Source: Candidatus Tectimicrobiota bacterium (GTDB taxonomy: Bacteria; UBA8248; JACPRG01). Taken from it: a DNA stretch of 6,630 nt. Within the stretch, counting starts at the first letter, position 1. Each line of letters begins with the position of its first letter. The stretch is from the NCBI GenBank assembly GCA_016190025.1, contig JACPRG010000141.1:1-6630 (forward strand). Direction: 5' to 3'. A program made the position numbers and the translations under genes. Below the pieces are notes generated by a model that worked only from the letters and a program-made list of their open reading frames with translations, was not told the DNA's origin and searched no databases. Below, piece by piece: positions 5,979 through 6,630 of this stretch.

Positions 5979-6027
5979 GACTCTGACATCGAGGGTCCGG
6001 AGTTCTCAAAAAGGACGCGACGGGATC

Positions 6028-6630
6028 ATGGTCATCCGCCTCGGGCGCTTCATCGGGGTAACCTTTGTGGCCGCTTTGCTTTGGCTGGGCGGGGCGCCCT
6101 CCCAGGCGGCCAGGCACGAGGAGTACCGGACCTATCACGGGGGCGAGGTGCTCGTGGCGGCCCCGACGATGCGCGACCCCCGGTTTCAGCAGACGGTGAT
6201 TCTCCTCGTCCGGCACGACGCCTCCGGGGCCTTCGGCCTCGTCATCAACCGCGTCATGGGCAAGGTGAGGCTTTCGGACGTCCTGAGGCGGCTCGGCCTT
6301 GAGGCGGAGAAGGGCGCGGAGGAGATCGCCGTCCACTATGGCGGGCCGGTCCAGCCCGGGGCCGGCTTCGCCCTTCACTCCTCCGAGCCGGACTTGCCTC
6401 CTCAGCAGCCGGCCAATGAGAGGGTCGGCGTGAGCCCGGTGGACCGGGTCCTTCGGGCCATGGCCGGAGGGAAAGGGCCGCGCCGGGTGTTGTTCCTGGT
6501 GGGCTACGCGGGCTGGGCGCCGGGGCAGCTCGAGGCCGAGATGCGGCGGGGGGACTGGTTCACCGCCCCGGCGGACGAGGACGTGCTTTTCGACGACCGG
6601 CTCGACACCAAGTGGAACCGGGCCCTGGAC
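6028..6630 (+). CDS. YqgE/AlgH (UPF0301) family protein with signal peptide, 3'-truncated
   Basis: 201 residues are visible and the frame is open at the right edge; by family length perhaps 10-25 residues are missing. ATG 6028 is the only plausible start: in frame upstream there is no start codon back to the previous gene, and AAGGA (6011-6015) lies 12 nt before it, a rather long spacing. The UPF0301 core is clear: VLVAAPTMRDPRFQQTVILL (41-60), GAFGLVINRVMGKV (67-80), VHYGGPVQPG (102-111), RRVLFLVGYAGWAPGQLEAE (152-171), then DWFTAPADEDVLFD (176-189). The molecular function of the family is unsettled; AlgH was named from alginate regulation in Pseudomonas. Unusually, about 28 extra N-terminal residues form a signal-peptide-like stretch: basic start MVIRLGR, hydrophobic core to about residue 21, and a PSQAA cleavage-type site. 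This predicts export to the periplasm or membrane attachment. It follows the amidohydrolase by 49 bp. Confidence 0.9.
   Translation, partial: MVIRLGRFIGVTFVAALLWLGGAPSQAARHEEYRTYHGGEVLVAAPTMRDPRFQQTVILLVRHDASGAFGLVINRVMGKVRLSDVLRRLGLEAEKGAEEIAVHYGGPVQPGAGFALHSSEPDLPPQQPANERVGVSPVDRVLRAMAGGKGPRRVLFLVGYAGWAPGQLEAEMRRGDWFTAPADEDVLFDDRLDTKWNRALD

Overview
The window is about two-thirds G+C by eye, with strong G/C third-position bias and long spurious reading frames on both strands. This fits a high-GC Gram-negative-type bacterium. The Tat-type end of the first gene's leader, the sugar-type ABC operon and the style of the proteins resemble uncultured soil or sediment lineages (Rokubacteria/Methylomirabilota-like or deltaproteobacterial). 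That placement is a weak impression, because no marker gene is present.

Layout. Bases 2-4237, plus strand, hold a nearly complete carbohydrate-type (CUT1-like) ABC importer operon in the order substrate-binding protein (5' end cut off), MalK/UgpC-type ATPase, MalF/UgpA-type permease and MalG/UgpE-type permease. The last three genes are tightly packed (25 bp and 1 bp apart). A 136-bp gap with a very stable 17-bp hairpin separates the binding protein from the ATPase, as expected where the binding protein must be made in excess. The substrate cannot be read from the sequence. Bases 4238-4419 are a convergent intergenic region with a nested inverted repeat and a short direct repeat. Bases 4420-4719, minus strand, encode a 99-aa DUF2061 membrane protein in DNA of only about 49% GC, the one clear compositional island. 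Bases 4720-4994 are a divergent intergenic region with a good sigma70-like promoter candidate pointing right and a weaker one pointing left, each with a small inverted repeat at a position suited to an operator. Bases 4995-5978 encode a metal-dependent amidohydrolase of the amidohydrolase-2/ACMSD-like family. From 6028 past the right edge lies a YqgE/AlgH (UPF0301) protein with an apparent N-terminal signal peptide, which is unusual for that family.

How the genes work together. The four ABC genes form one importer: periplasmic receptor, two membrane subunits and the ATPase dimer. The amidohydrolase and the AlgH-like gene may be co-transcribed (49-bp gap). Nothing ties them functionally to the importer, since the oppositely oriented DUF2061 gene lies between. 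I see no phage, transposase, CRISPR, tRNA/rRNA or toxin-antitoxin signal, and no convincing undescribed multi-gene system. The points most worth a second look are the exported AlgH-like protein, the shortened C-terminal domain of the ATPase, the low-GC DUF2061 insert and the operon-internal hairpin.
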